Positions 53,050 to 61,874 of a stretch of DNA of 64,000 nucleotides are shown piece after piece. The position numbers and the translations under genes were made by a program. The notes under the pieces were generated by a model. It was not told the origin of the DNA, did not search any database, and saw nothing but the letters and a program-made list of their open reading frames with translations. This stretch comes from Firmicutes bacterium FC7 (GTDB lineage: Bacteria > Bacillota > Clostridia > Tissierellales > Tissierellaceae). The stretch spans positions 15,996-79,995 of the forward strand of contig JAKELU010000009.1 of NCBI GenBank assembly GCA_022760735.1. Direction: 5' to 3'. How positions within the stretch are numbered: the stretch's first letter is position 1; every line of letters begins with the position of its first letter.

Positions 53050-55272
53050 ATGAAAGAATTGAGATATGTAGGACAAAGAATAATTCGTGAAGATTCTTAT
53101 GATAAGGCTAGAGGAAAAACCATTTATGTAGGTGACATGAAAAGGGCGAATATGCTATATGCTAAATTAGTCTTAGGCCAGAAAGCACATGCAGAAATAG
53201 AGATTGATAAAACGGAAGCAATGCTAGTTGATGGAATAGAAGCTATCTTTACACATGAGGATGTACCAAAAGTGCAATATAATGCATTTGAATGGCATTC
53301 CTCAATTAAGGCTCCAAGGGATGAATATTTATTAAATAATAAGGCTAGGTATGTAGGAGATAGAATAGCACTTGTAGTTGGTAAGAGCAAGAAAGCTGTA
53401 GAAGAGGCAATAGCAAAGCTTAGCATTGCATATAAGGAAGAAAAACCAGTAATAGGTTTAGATGAAGCGACTTCTTTAGCTTTCTCTAAGGAAATTAGTA
53501 CAGGGGATTATGAAAAAGCATTTGAAAATGCAGATTATATAATAAAAGATATAGGTACAACACCTAAAATACATCATGCAGCTATAGAGCCTCATGCGTG
53601 TTTAGCTGAGTTTGATGATAGAGGCAATTTACTTATATGGGCACCATGTCAAGTTGCATCACAAATTCAAATTCATGTTTCCAATATCTTAAATATTCCT
53701 TTAAATAGAGTAAGAGTTGTTAAGACTGTTATGGGAGGTTCGTTTGGAGGGAAAAGCATACCAATTTTAGAACCTATAGCGGCATTTGCAACCTATAGAC
53801 TAAATAGACCAGTTCTGCTTTATATGAATAGAACGGACACTATTTTAGGGACAGTAACAAGAAATGCAACTAAAATAACTGTTGAAACAGCAGTTAATAA
53901 GGAAGGTAAAATTTTAGGAAGAAAAATCGAAGCTCATGTTGATGGAGGTGCATATAATACAAATGCCGCTGCAGTAACAATGGCCTTAGGCAAAAAATTA
54001 TTTAGATTATATGACATTAAGGATCAGTGTTACATTGGGAAAGCATATTATACAAATACAATTCCAGGGGGAGCATGTAGAGGATATGGGTCACCACAAG
54101 CTCATGCTATAACTGAAGTTAATATTGATAATGTAGCGAAAACACTAAATATGGATCCATGTGAATTTAGATTGAAGAATTTAATTGAAGATGGAGCGAA
54201 GGACCCAACAGGAAGCACTGATATTGGGAATGCAAAAATAAAGGAATGCATCATAAAGGGCATGGAGGCATTTAACTGGAAAGAGAAAAGAAAGAATATT
54301 AGGAATAAAAATACAAACAGATATTCTTATGGTATTGGAATGGCATGTGGAACCCATGGAAATGGATATACTGGAGCCTATCCAGATTATACAAGTGTAG
54401 ATTTAAGACTGTTTTCAGATGGTAGTGTTTTAGTCAATATGAGTATCCATGATTTAGGGTGTGGTACACTGACAATTATGCAGCAGATTGCTGCTGAAGC
54501 ACTTGATATAGAGATAGAAAAAGTAAAAGTAACAGAAGCAGACACATTAAATACGCCAGCGGACTCGGCAGGGACACAGGCTAGTAGAGTTACTTATGTA
54601 TGTGGAGCAGCTGTTAAAGAAGCAGGAGAGAAGTTAAGACAAAAGTTAATAGATACTTTCTGCAAACTGAAAGGTATTAATCAAGATGATGTAATTACAT
54701 CACAAGGTTATATTTTCAATAAACAATCAAACCAAAAATATAGTTATTCAGAAATAGTTGTTGAGGCTGAAAAGACATTCCAAGAGGATATGAGCGTATT
54801 TATTAAATACAAATCCCCTGCAAATCCGGCATCCTTTGCAGCTTGTTTTGCAGAAGTAAAGGTTGACAAATATACTGGTTTAGTGGAAGTTATAGATTTT
54901 CTAGCTGTTCATGATATTGGTAAATCAATCAATCCAATGTTGGTAGAAGGACAAATTCAAGGTGGTGTTCAATTTAGCATTGGTATGGCATTGACTGAGG
55001 ATATTGATATTGATAGCAAAGGAAATGTAAAATCAACAAATTTTTCAAAATATCATATTTTAAATTCAACATCCATGCCGAAAGTAAGGACTATGACAAT
55101 AGAAGCAAATGAGCCTTATGGTCCATATGGAGCTAAAAGTGTTGGTGAAATGGCTACAGTAGCACCTGCACCAGCTATAATAAATGCAATTAATTTTGCC
55201 TTGGATACAAATATAACTACGTATCCTGCTACACCAGAGTTAATTATAAATGAACTTAATAAAAAGAGTTAA
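53050..55272 (+). CDS. Mo-hydroxylase large subunit, molybdopterin-binding (XdhA/CoxL type)
   Basis: A 740-residue catalytic subunit. Molybdopterin motifs GGSFGGK (229-235), PGGACRGYGSPQ (339-350, with Arg344) and PYGAKSVGE with the active-site Glu700. These residues fit a hydroxylase adding oxygen from water to a hetero-aromatic carbon or aldehyde. Its place between hut genes and ammonia-lyase homologues, and no purine-catabolic genes nearby, argue for an imidazole-type substrate rather than xanthine, but the sequence cannot settle this. modABC at 17150-19690 can supply molybdate. Confidence 0.93.
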   Translation: MKELRYVGQRIIREDSYDKARGKTIYVGDMKRANMLYAKLVLGQKAHAEIEIDKTEAMLVDGIEAIFTHEDVPKVQYNAFEWHSSIKAPRDEYLLNNKARYVGDRIALVVGKSKKAVEEAIAKLSIAYKEEKPVIGLDEATSLAFSKEISTGDYEKAFENADYIIKDIGTTPKIHHAAIEPHACLAEFDDRGNLLIWAPCQVASQIQIHVSNILNIPLNRVRVVKTVMGGSFGGKSIPILEPIAAFATYRLNRPVLLYMNRTDTILGTVTRNATKITVETAVNKEGKILGRKIEAHVDGGAYNTNAAAVTMALGKKLFRLYDIKDQCYIGKAYYTNTIPGGACRGYGSPQAHAITEVNIDNVAKTLNMDPCEFRLKNLIEDGAKDPTGSTDIGNAKIKECIIKGMEAFNWKEKRKNIRNKNTNRYSYGIGMACGTHGNGYTGAYPDYTSVDLRLFSDGSVLVNMSIHDLGCGTLTIMQQIAAEALDIEIEKVKVTEADTLNTPADSAGTQASRVTYVCGAAVKEAGEKLRQKLIDTFCKLKGINQDDVITSQGYIFNKQSNQKYSYSEIVVEAEKTFQEDMSVFIKYKSPANPASFAACFAEVKVDKYTGLVEVIDFLAVHDIGKSINPMLVEGQIQGGVQFSIGMALTEDIDIDSKGNVKSTNFSKYHILNSTSMPKVRTMTIEANEPYGPYGAKSVGEMATVAPAPAIINAINFALDTNITTYPATPELIINELNKKS

Positions 55273-55290
55273 TAAAAAGGAGAGAAATTT

Positions 55291-56802
55291 ATGGAAACAT
55301 TAATTTTGAATGGCAAGAGCCTCACATTAGAGGATATCTATGGGGTCGTTTATAAAAATAGACCCGTGGAAGTGGAAAAAGAAGCCGTTGAAAGGGTTGC
55401 GCATGCTCGTCAAATACTATTTGATTTAGCAGCAAAAGGAGAGCCCGTATATGGCCTAAACAGAGGAGTTGGATGGAATAAGGACAAAGAATTTGATCAA
55501 GACTTTTTTGAGCAGTATAACAAAAACTTACTTAATAGTCATAGTTTGGGTGTTGAACCTTATCACACAGATGAAGAAGTAAGAGCAATACTACTTTTTA
55601 GACTTAATCATGCCTTAGCGGGTTCAACAGGCATCTCAGTCGAAATAATGAATCTATATAAGGAATTCCTAAATAGAGGTATTTATCCTAGAATACCTAG
55701 ACGTGGCTCAATAGGAGAAGCTGATATAACAACTTTATCTCTTATTGGACAATGCTTTATAGGTGAATGGGAAGTAACTTACAAAGGTAAAGTAATGTCA
55801 TCATTAGAAGCATTAAAGTTAGAAGGTTTAGAACCGGCTATTTTGGGACCAAAGGATGGATTAAGTATAGTATCTTCAAATGCACAGGGAGAGGCCTTGA
55901 CTTACATATTAATAAAGGAAATAGAAGACTTGGTTTCTATTACAAATTTAATATATTGTTTAAGTCTTGAGGGATTAAATGGTGTTGTTCAATCATTGGA
56001 CGAAAAAGTTAACAAATTAAGAGGTCTAAAAGGTCAAATAAAAAGTGCTAAACAATGTCGTGAATTTTTAGAAGGAAGTTATCTAAATAAACCTCATAAG
56101 GATAGAGCATTACAGGATCCATTAAGCTTTAGAGGTGCACATACTATAACTGGAACTGTATTAGATGCTTTAGAATTTGTTAAGTCCATATTCTTAATAC
56201 AAATTAATTCAACAGACGATAATCCATGTATTGTCTATGATGAAGATAGAACTTCTGTAAGTTCTAATTTTGAAACAACAACATTAGCAGTTGGGGTAGA
56301 AATGTTAGCTAATGCTCTAAATCACATATCAAAGACTTCCTGTTATAGGTTGATTAAATTAGCAGATCCAGCATTTACAAAGCTATCTAGATTCTTGACA
56401 CCATGTGATGTAAAGACTATAGCATATTGTGCTATACAAAAAACATTCTCTTATCTTGATGCAGAAAATAGAATGCTTGCTAACCCTTCATCTATGGATT
56501 TCTTCCCACTAGCGGGAGATATTGAGGATCATGCTAGCAACTTGCCTCTAGCTGCAGACAAGGTACTTAAGATAATAGACAATATTAGATATATTTTAGG
56601 AATTGAACTAATCCATGCTACTCAAGCGATTGATTTGAGGGGAGATATTGAATTGGGGAGAATTACTAAGATTGCTTATGAGGAGTTTAGAAAAGTTATT
56701 CCATTCTACGATAGAGATAGAAACATAACTATTGATATTCAGAAGGCTTATGAGTTTATAAAATCAAATGTTTTAATTAATATTTTCAATGAGATGCAAT
56801 AA
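55291..56802 (+). CDS. HAL-like lyase homologue 1, MIO triad replaced by Glu-Ala-Asp
   Basis: A 503-residue protein of the histidine/phenylalanine ammonia-lyase fold. Where HutH has GSLG-ASG-DLAPLAH, it reads GSIG-EAD-ITTLSLIG (Glu143-Ala144-Asp145), checked at 55714-55725; Ala-Ser-Gly is needed to make the MIO cofactor, so this protein cannot form it. Other active-site regions: YGLNRGVGW (Tyr kept), SHS (His kept), QDPLSFRG (Tyr of QDxY is Leu; Arg kept), VSSNAQ in place of INGTQ, and GDIEDHAS. An intact reading frame and operon position make decay unlikely. MIO-less relatives include ergothionase. Confidence 0.9.
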   Translation: METLILNGKSLTLEDIYGVVYKNRPVEVEKEAVERVAHARQILFDLAAKGEPVYGLNRGVGWNKDKEFDQDFFEQYNKNLLNSHSLGVEPYHTDEEVRAILLFRLNHALAGSTGISVEIMNLYKEFLNRGIYPRIPRRGSIGEADITTLSLIGQCFIGEWEVTYKGKVMSSLEALKLEGLEPAILGPKDGLSIVSSNAQGEALTYILIKEIEDLVSITNLIYCLSLEGLNGVVQSLDEKVNKLRGLKGQIKSAKQCREFLEGSYLNKPHKDRALQDPLSFRGAHTITGTVLDALEFVKSIFLIQINSTDDNPCIVYDEDRTSVSSNFETTTLAVGVEMLANALNHISKTSCYRLIKLADPAFTKLSRFLTPCDVKTIAYCAIQKTFSYLDAENRMLANPSSMDFFPLAGDIEDHASNLPLAADKVLKIIDNIRYILGIELIHATQAIDLRGDIELGRITKIAYEEFRKVIPFYDRDRNITIDIQKAYEFIKSNVLINIFNEMQ

Positions 56803-56830
56803 AAACTTTATCATTAATTTTATATAGTCA

Positions 56831-56855
56831 TAAAATACAAGTTACTTGTATTTTA
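56831..56855 (+). other. hairpin between lyase homologue 1 and the BCCT gene
   Basis: The stem TAAAATACAAG / CTTGTATTTTA with loop TTA; short, with few T after it. Possibly a weak attenuator. Confidence 0.5.
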
Positions 56856-56880
56856 AATATAAAAATAAGGAGTGAAAAGT

Positions 56881-58437
56881 ATGGAATCAAAAATCAAAGA
56901 AAAGAAACACTTACGTATGGGTGTATTCTTACCAGCAGTAATATTTATAGGAGCAGCAGCTTTATTAGGAATTATCAGTAACAAAGCGCTAGCTGATACA
57001 GCCTGGGCATTCTTTCATTGGTCCCTAGAATCATTTGGATGGCTATATCAAATCGCTAGTATTGTTGGACTTGTAGTTGTATTTATTATTATGTTTTCTA
57101 AATTAGGTAATATTCGAATTGGTGGTAAGGATGCAAAACCTAAGTACAGTATGGGTACATGGTTTGCAATGACATTAACAGGTGGAGTAGCAACTGGTAT
57201 AGTAACATGGGGAGTAAATGAGCCACTTATTTATTTTGGTAATGTTTGGGGAGAACTAAATGGTTTAGGAATCGAAGCGTTTTCAAATGAAGCATTAAGA
57301 TTTGCATTAGGGAGAAGCTTTTATAACTGGACCTTTATCCCATATGCAATGTATGCTTTAACTGGATTAGCAACAGCATATGTTTATTATAATAAGAAAG
57401 ATAGATTAGCAGTAACATCTACATTAAAGCCATTGTTTGGTGAAAGAATTGCTAATGGCATATGGGCAGATATAGTTGATACATTATCAATGCTAGCCAT
57501 AGCATTAGGACTAACATCTGGTTTAACTATGTGTATTACTCTAGTTACTAGTGGATTACACTATTCATACGGAATAGAGAAGACATTCCCACTATTTTTA
57601 GTAGTTGGTATTATGATTATCTTTTTCTATACTTTTTCTTCATACATAGGATTAGATAAAGGAATGAAAAAAATAGCAAGTCTGAATGCATATTTTTATT
57701 ATGGATTACTTATATTGTTGATAATAGTAGGACAAAAATTATTTATGGTTAGAACAGCTACAGCTGGTATGGCAGAATGGCTCGATAACTTCTGGCTATG
57801 GGGATTAGATCCAATAGATATAGGAGGGGCTCCATTAACTCAATCATGGACATTATTTGACTGGGCTTGTTGGATAGCATATGCACCAGTTACAGGAATA
57901 TTCTTAGCAATGATTTCACATGGTAGAACTATTAGAGAATTCTTATTAGTAAACTTAATTCTTCCATCTGTATTTGGTATAGTTTGGTTTACAGTATGGG
58001 GGGGTTCAGCTTTAGGTATGCAAGTAGCTGGAACTGCTGATTTAGTAGGAACTATAGTAAATAATGATGCTATTTCTGCATTATGGCAGTTTATTGAAAG
58101 CCTACCATTTGGTCTTGGAACTATTGTTGTACCTTTGAACCTATTTATTATAGTGGTTTCTTTCGTAACATGTGCAGATGCAACTTCAACTGATATAGCA
58201 TCAATGTGTCTAAAAGACGTTCCAATTGGAACTGAACCTCCAGCTACTTTGAAAGTTCTATGGGGTGGACTAATAGGAATTATTGCTATAATAATGGCTG
58301 CTTTTGGTGGACAAGAACAAGGTGTTGAAGGAGTTAAGGCATTAGCAACTGCAGGAGGTTTTGTTGTACTATTTATTTACGTATTGCAGATAATATCTGT
58401 AATTAAGATGTTCTTTGTAGATAAGATTGAAGAATAA
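56881..58437 (+). CDS. BCCT-family betaine/carnitine/choline-type transporter
   Basis: A 518-residue, twelve-helix carrier; start ATG 56881 after AAGGAGTG. TGIVTWGVNEPLIYFGN and the Trp-rich segment WTLFDWACWIAYAPVTGIFLA with SHGRTIREF are standard for BCCT proteins, which take up substrates with a quaternary ammonium group. It lies between the two MIO-less lyase homologues, which fits a histidine betaine (ergothioneine, hercynine) as substrate; sequence alone does not tell. Confidence 0.92.
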   Translation: MESKIKEKKHLRMGVFLPAVIFIGAAALLGIISNKALADTAWAFFHWSLESFGWLYQIASIVGLVVVFIIMFSKLGNIRIGGKDAKPKYSMGTWFAMTLTGGVATGIVTWGVNEPLIYFGNVWGELNGLGIEAFSNEALRFALGRSFYNWTFIPYAMYALTGLATAYVYYNKKDRLAVTSTLKPLFGERIANGIWADIVDTLSMLAIALGLTSGLTMCITLVTSGLHYSYGIEKTFPLFLVVGIMIIFFYTFSSYIGLDKGMKKIASLNAYFYYGLLILLIIVGQKLFMVRTATAGMAEWLDNFWLWGLDPIDIGGAPLTQSWTLFDWACWIAYAPVTGIFLAMISHGRTIREFLLVNLILPSVFGIVWFTVWGGSALGMQVAGTADLVGTIVNNDAISALWQFIESLPFGLGTIVVPLNLFIIVVSFVTCADATSTDIASMCLKDVPIGTEPPATLKVLWGGLIGIIAIIMAAFGGQEQGVEGVKALATAGGFVVLFIYVLQIISVIKMFFVDKIEE

Positions 58438-58461
58438 TGTATACTACACAATAGAGATGGG

Positions 58462-58489
58462 AACCTAGAAAAGCACTTTTTTCTAGGTT
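58462..58489 (+). terminator. terminator-like hairpin after the BCCT gene
   Basis: The stem AACCTAGAAAA / TTTTCTAGGTT, with TTTT following. Read-through would still reach the next gene 22 nt on. Confidence 0.6.
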
Positions 58490-58510
58490 TTCCTAAGTTA
58501 GGAGGTAATT

Positions 58511-60052
58511 ATGTTAACATCAAAAGGAGAAAATTATACTATCATAGGTGATAAATTAACTATAGAATCCTTTATGGAAATAGTACGAGGAAAAAGTAAG
58601 ATTAAATTTAATGATAAATATAAATCAAGAGTGTTAGAAGCTAGACAGATGGTAGAAAAATGGGTCAATGAAGGAAGAATTATGTATGGGGTTACAACTG
58701 GATTTGGTGCTAATAGCACAAGGACAATATCAAGTGAAGAAGCCAACAAACTTCAGAGAAATATAATTATATCTCACTCAACTTCTGTGGGAAAACCAAT
58801 GACTGAAGAAGAAGTACGTGCTACCATGTTAATGATTCTTCAAAATGCTGGTTCCGGCTATAGTGGTATAAGATTAAATACATTGGAAAGATACAGAGAT
58901 TTCTTGAATTTAAATTTAGTACCTTATGCTCCTAAGGAAGGTTCTGTTGGCTATCTTTCTCCTGAAGCTCATATAGCTTTAGCAATTATGGGCGAAGGAA
59001 AAATGATCTTAGATGGAAAAGTAACAGATTCTAATCAAGTGCTAAAAAAATATAATATTGAAAATTATGAACTGTCCTATAAAGAAGGCCTAATTTTAGT
59101 TTCTGGAACTACTAGTGTTACAGGAATGGCTGCAATAGCTCTATATGATATAATAAAAGCTGTTAAAACTGCAGATATAATTGGTGCTATGACTTTAGAA
59201 GTTTCAAGGGGTACATTAAGAGCTTATGATGAAAGATTAATGAGCGTAAGAGGTCACAAAGAACAAAAGGAATCAGCAAATAATATAAGAAAAATTCTTG
59301 ATGATTCTGAAATAGCTAAAGCAAATTATAACTACAGATTGCAAGATGCCTTATCAGTTAGATGTATTCCACAATTACATGGTGCGGTTAAGAAAACTCT
59401 TTATGATGCCTTAGAGACATTAGAAATTGAAATGAATAGCTGTACAGATAACCCAATTATTTGGGGTGAAAATGGCGATGGCGAGGCTATTTCAGGAGGA
59501 AATCCTGATTCTTCTTTTATAGGTTTAGAAATGGATTCAGTAGCAATGGCAGCTACAATGGTAGCTAAGATGTCAGAAAGAAGAAACAATCGTTTGATAG
59601 ATGGAAATTTATCAGAAAATCCTTGGTTTCTCGTAAATAATCCAGGATTGAATTCAGGGTTAATGATACCACAATATACTCAAGCTGGACTCTTAAATGA
59701 TATGAAAATGTTATCTACTTCAGCTGTAATTGACAACATCCCTACTTGTGGTAATCAAGAGGACTATGTAGCTATGGGATATAATTCATCAAAAAAAGCA
59801 ATAGCAGTTGCAGAAAAACTAGAGTATATTTTAGCAATTGAGCTACTATCAGCATATCAATCCTACCAGTATATTGATAAGAATCTAAAGAGAAGCACAG
59901 TAACAGATGCAATTTACAATGAAATTTCTAAAACTGTACCAATTATGGGCGAAGATATATATTTATATCCTCATATTGAAAGATTAAGAGAATTAATACA
60001 CAATGGAACTATTTTAAAAATTGCAGAAGATTTTGCTGGGAAAATATATTAA
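58511..60052 (+). CDS. HAL-like lyase homologue 2, MIO triad lost and loop shortened
   Basis: A 513-residue member of the same fold. After GSVG it reads YLS-PEAHIALAIMGEG (Tyr148-Leu149-Ser150), three residues shorter than HutH's ASGDLAPLAH stretch, so no MIO can form; checked at 58940-58975. Much else is HutH-like: YGVTTGFGANS, ISHS, SGTTSVTG for INGTQ, QDALSVRCIPQLHG (Tyr of QDxY is Leu; Arg kept), CTDNPIIW, SGGNPD, and GNQEDYVAMG. This pattern of strong conservation without MIO is the best candidate in the window for an ergothionase-type trimethylamine lyase. Confidence 0.92.
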   Translation: MLTSKGENYTIIGDKLTIESFMEIVRGKSKIKFNDKYKSRVLEARQMVEKWVNEGRIMYGVTTGFGANSTRTISSEEANKLQRNIIISHSTSVGKPMTEEEVRATMLMILQNAGSGYSGIRLNTLERYRDFLNLNLVPYAPKEGSVGYLSPEAHIALAIMGEGKMILDGKVTDSNQVLKKYNIENYELSYKEGLILVSGTTSVTGMAAIALYDIIKAVKTADIIGAMTLEVSRGTLRAYDERLMSVRGHKEQKESANNIRKILDDSEIAKANYNYRLQDALSVRCIPQLHGAVKKTLYDALETLEIEMNSCTDNPIIWGENGDGEAISGGNPDSSFIGLEMDSVAMAATMVAKMSERRNNRLIDGNLSENPWFLVNNPGLNSGLMIPQYTQAGLLNDMKMLSTSAVIDNIPTCGNQEDYVAMGYNSSKKAIAVAEKLEYILAIELLSAYQSYQYIDKNLKRSTVTDAIYNEISKTVPIMGEDIYLYPHIERLRELIHNGTILKIAEDFAGKIY

Positions 60053-60073
60053 ATCCTACAATATAATTAGACA

Positions 60074-60110
60074 ATGGCAAACTATCTTTAAGTAAGTTTG
60101 TCATTTTTTT
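60074..60110 (+). terminator. terminator of the Mo-hydroxylase/lyase operon
   Basis: The stem ATGGCAAACT (60074-60083) / AGTTTGTCAT (60095-60104, one G-T pair) followed by seven T. Confidence 0.85.
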
Positions 60111-60426
60111 TAATTACAGTAATTATAAAGGTTCATAAATTAAATTTTAAAAATAATTAATGTTCAAGTTATAGAAATATTGAAAATATGCTATTTATTA
60201 TCTTGATAAAGCAGTATCAAATTATCACGGAGTAGTGCGTTAAATGTATATTTGTGATAAAATGAATGCAAATACATTTTTATCACAAAGATGTAAACGT
60301 ATTCAAACTGGGACATAATTAATTTTACTTTATAAGTTAAAGACAATCTTTAAGGAGGTGATTAATAAACTATACCATCTAGAGTATTAAGCATGCTTTT
60401 ACCAAAATAGTAAAGGAGGAATAAAA
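60111..60426 (+). promoter_or_regulatory. regulatory region before the permease-hutH unit
   Basis: No gene seen. It holds TTGATA...TATCAA (60203-60220), an inverted repeat TTTGTGATAAAATG (60251-60264) / 60275-60289, a perfect cre at 60291-60306, and a strong orphan ribosome-like AAGGAGGTGAT (60352-60362) with no proper start codon, then the real AAAGGAGGA before ATG 60427. Confidence 0.7.
60291..60306 (+). promoter_or_regulatory. perfect CcpA cre site
   Basis: ATGTAAACGTATTCAA matches WTGNAARCGNWWWCAW at all sixteen positions; 121 nt before the permease start. Confidence 0.75.
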
Positions 60427-61764
60427 ATGTTAACAAATCCAGTTTTGATTGCAGTAGTAGTAATGTCAGCACTTTGTTTGTTAAAGGTAAACGTTCTTAT
60501 TTCTATTCTTATTTCAGCATTAGTTGGCGGTGCTATGGCAGGAATGAGTTTAGGAGAGACAATGTCAACACTAATTGGAGGTATGGGTGGTTCAGCTGAA
60601 ACTGCGCTATCATATATTCTATTAGGTGCCTTAGCAGTTGCAATTGGGCACACTGGAGTAGCAGACATTTTAGTTCGAAAAATAGGTAAGGCTATTGAAA
60701 ATAAGAAGACAGTGTTTGTTCTATTAATAGCAGGTATTTCATGTTTTTCCCAGAACTTAATACCAGTTCATATCGCATTCATTCCAATTTTAATTCCACC
60801 ACTTCTAGCATTAATGAACAAACTTAAAATTGACAGAAGAGCAGTAGCATGTGCACTTACATTTGGATTAAAAGCTCCTTATGTAATGCTTCCTGTAGGA
60901 TTTGGATTAATATTCCATGGTATAGTAGCATCAGCTTTAACTGATAATGGTGTAGCTATGAACCAAATGGATGTTTGGAAAGCAACATTGTTACCAGGAA
61001 TAGGTATGATAATAGGTTTATTTGTTGCAGTATTTGTGTTATTTAGAAAACCAAGAGAATATAAGGATATAGATATTGCTCATAAAGAAAATGAAGTTTC
61101 AGGTGGCGGAAGTAACTCTGAATCAGCAGCTGTTTCATCTACAACTATGACTAAGGAACATTGGGGAGCTTTAGTTGGCGCTATTGCTGCCTTTGTAGTT
61201 CAGTTATGGCAAGGCTCATTACCACTTGGAGCACTTGTAGGTCTTATTATAATGATGGCATTTGGAAGCTTTAAATTAAAACAACTTGACGACATGATGA
61301 GTGGCGGTATTGGATTAATGGGATTCATAGCATTTGTTATGTTAGTAGCTTCAGGATTTGGTGCTGTACTTAGAGCTACAGGAGGAGTTGAGGCCCTAGT
61401 TGAAGCGTCAGTTAATTTAATGCGTGGAAGTAAATTAATTGCAGCTTTTGTAATGCTTCTAATAGGATTATTGGTAACAATGGGAATTGGTACATCATTT
61501 GGTACAGTTCCAATAATTGCAACAATTTTCGTTCCACTTGGAGTAGAAATAGGATTTAGTCCATTAGCAATTGCAAGCTTAGTTGCAGTAGCAGGTGCAT
61601 TGGGAGATGCAGGTTCACCAGCATCAGACTCAACACTTGGACCTACATCAGGACTTAATGCTGATGGTCAACATGACCATATTTGGGACACTTGTGTACC
61701 TACTTTTATAGCGTATAATATACCACTAATTATATTTGGTACAATAGCAGCAATAATATTATAA
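60427..61764 (+). CDS. YuiF-like Na+/H+ antiporter-family permease, probable histidine uptake
   Basis: A 445-residue, about twelve-helix protein. The N-terminal part (NPVLIAVVVMSALCLLKVNVLISILISA) matches the Na_H_antiport_2 leader, and the C-terminal GDAGSPASDSTLGPTSGLNADGQHDHIWDTC motif is typical of the YuiF amino-acid permease group. Relatives are found beside hut genes and carry histidine. It is followed by hutH after 110 nt containing a long hairpin. Confidence 0.85.
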   Translation: MLTNPVLIAVVVMSALCLLKVNVLISILISALVGGAMAGMSLGETMSTLIGGMGGSAETALSYILLGALAVAIGHTGVADILVRKIGKAIENKKTVFVLLIAGISCFSQNLIPVHIAFIPILIPPLLALMNKLKIDRRAVACALTFGLKAPYVMLPVGFGLIFHGIVASALTDNGVAMNQMDVWKATLLPGIGMIIGLFVAVFVLFRKPREYKDIDIAHKENEVSGGGSNSESAAVSSTTMTKEHWGALVGAIAAFVVQLWQGSLPLGALVGLIIMMAFGSFKLKQLDDMMSGGIGLMGFIAFVMLVASGFGAVLRATGGVEALVEASVNLMRGSKLIAAFVMLLIGLLVTMGIGTSFGTVPIIATIFVPLGVEIGFSPLAIASLVAVAGALGDAGSPASDSTLGPTSGLNADGQHDHIWDTCVPTFIAYNIPLIIFGTIAAIIL

Positions 61765-61782
61765 TATCTAATTTTGTTAATA

Positions 61783-61826
61783 TTTATTTTGTGGACATCT
61801 AATTTTATAGATGTCCACAAAATAAA
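61783..61826 (+). other. 18-bp hairpin between the permease gene and hutH
   Basis: Perfect arms 61783-61800 and 61809-61826 (centre GTGGACATCT / AGATGTCCAC) around an 8-nt loop; no T-run after it. May be an mRNA-stability or attenuation element, like that at 47229. Confidence 0.75.
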
Positions 61827-61874
61827 CGAAGTAAAAGAAATGCTTTTGACAAAACATATATTGGAGGAGTAAAA

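Noticed and set aside
55291-60052. Naming both extra lyases hutH
   Set aside because: Neither can form MIO because the Ala-Ser-Gly triad is absent; calling them histidine ammonia-lyase would be misleading.
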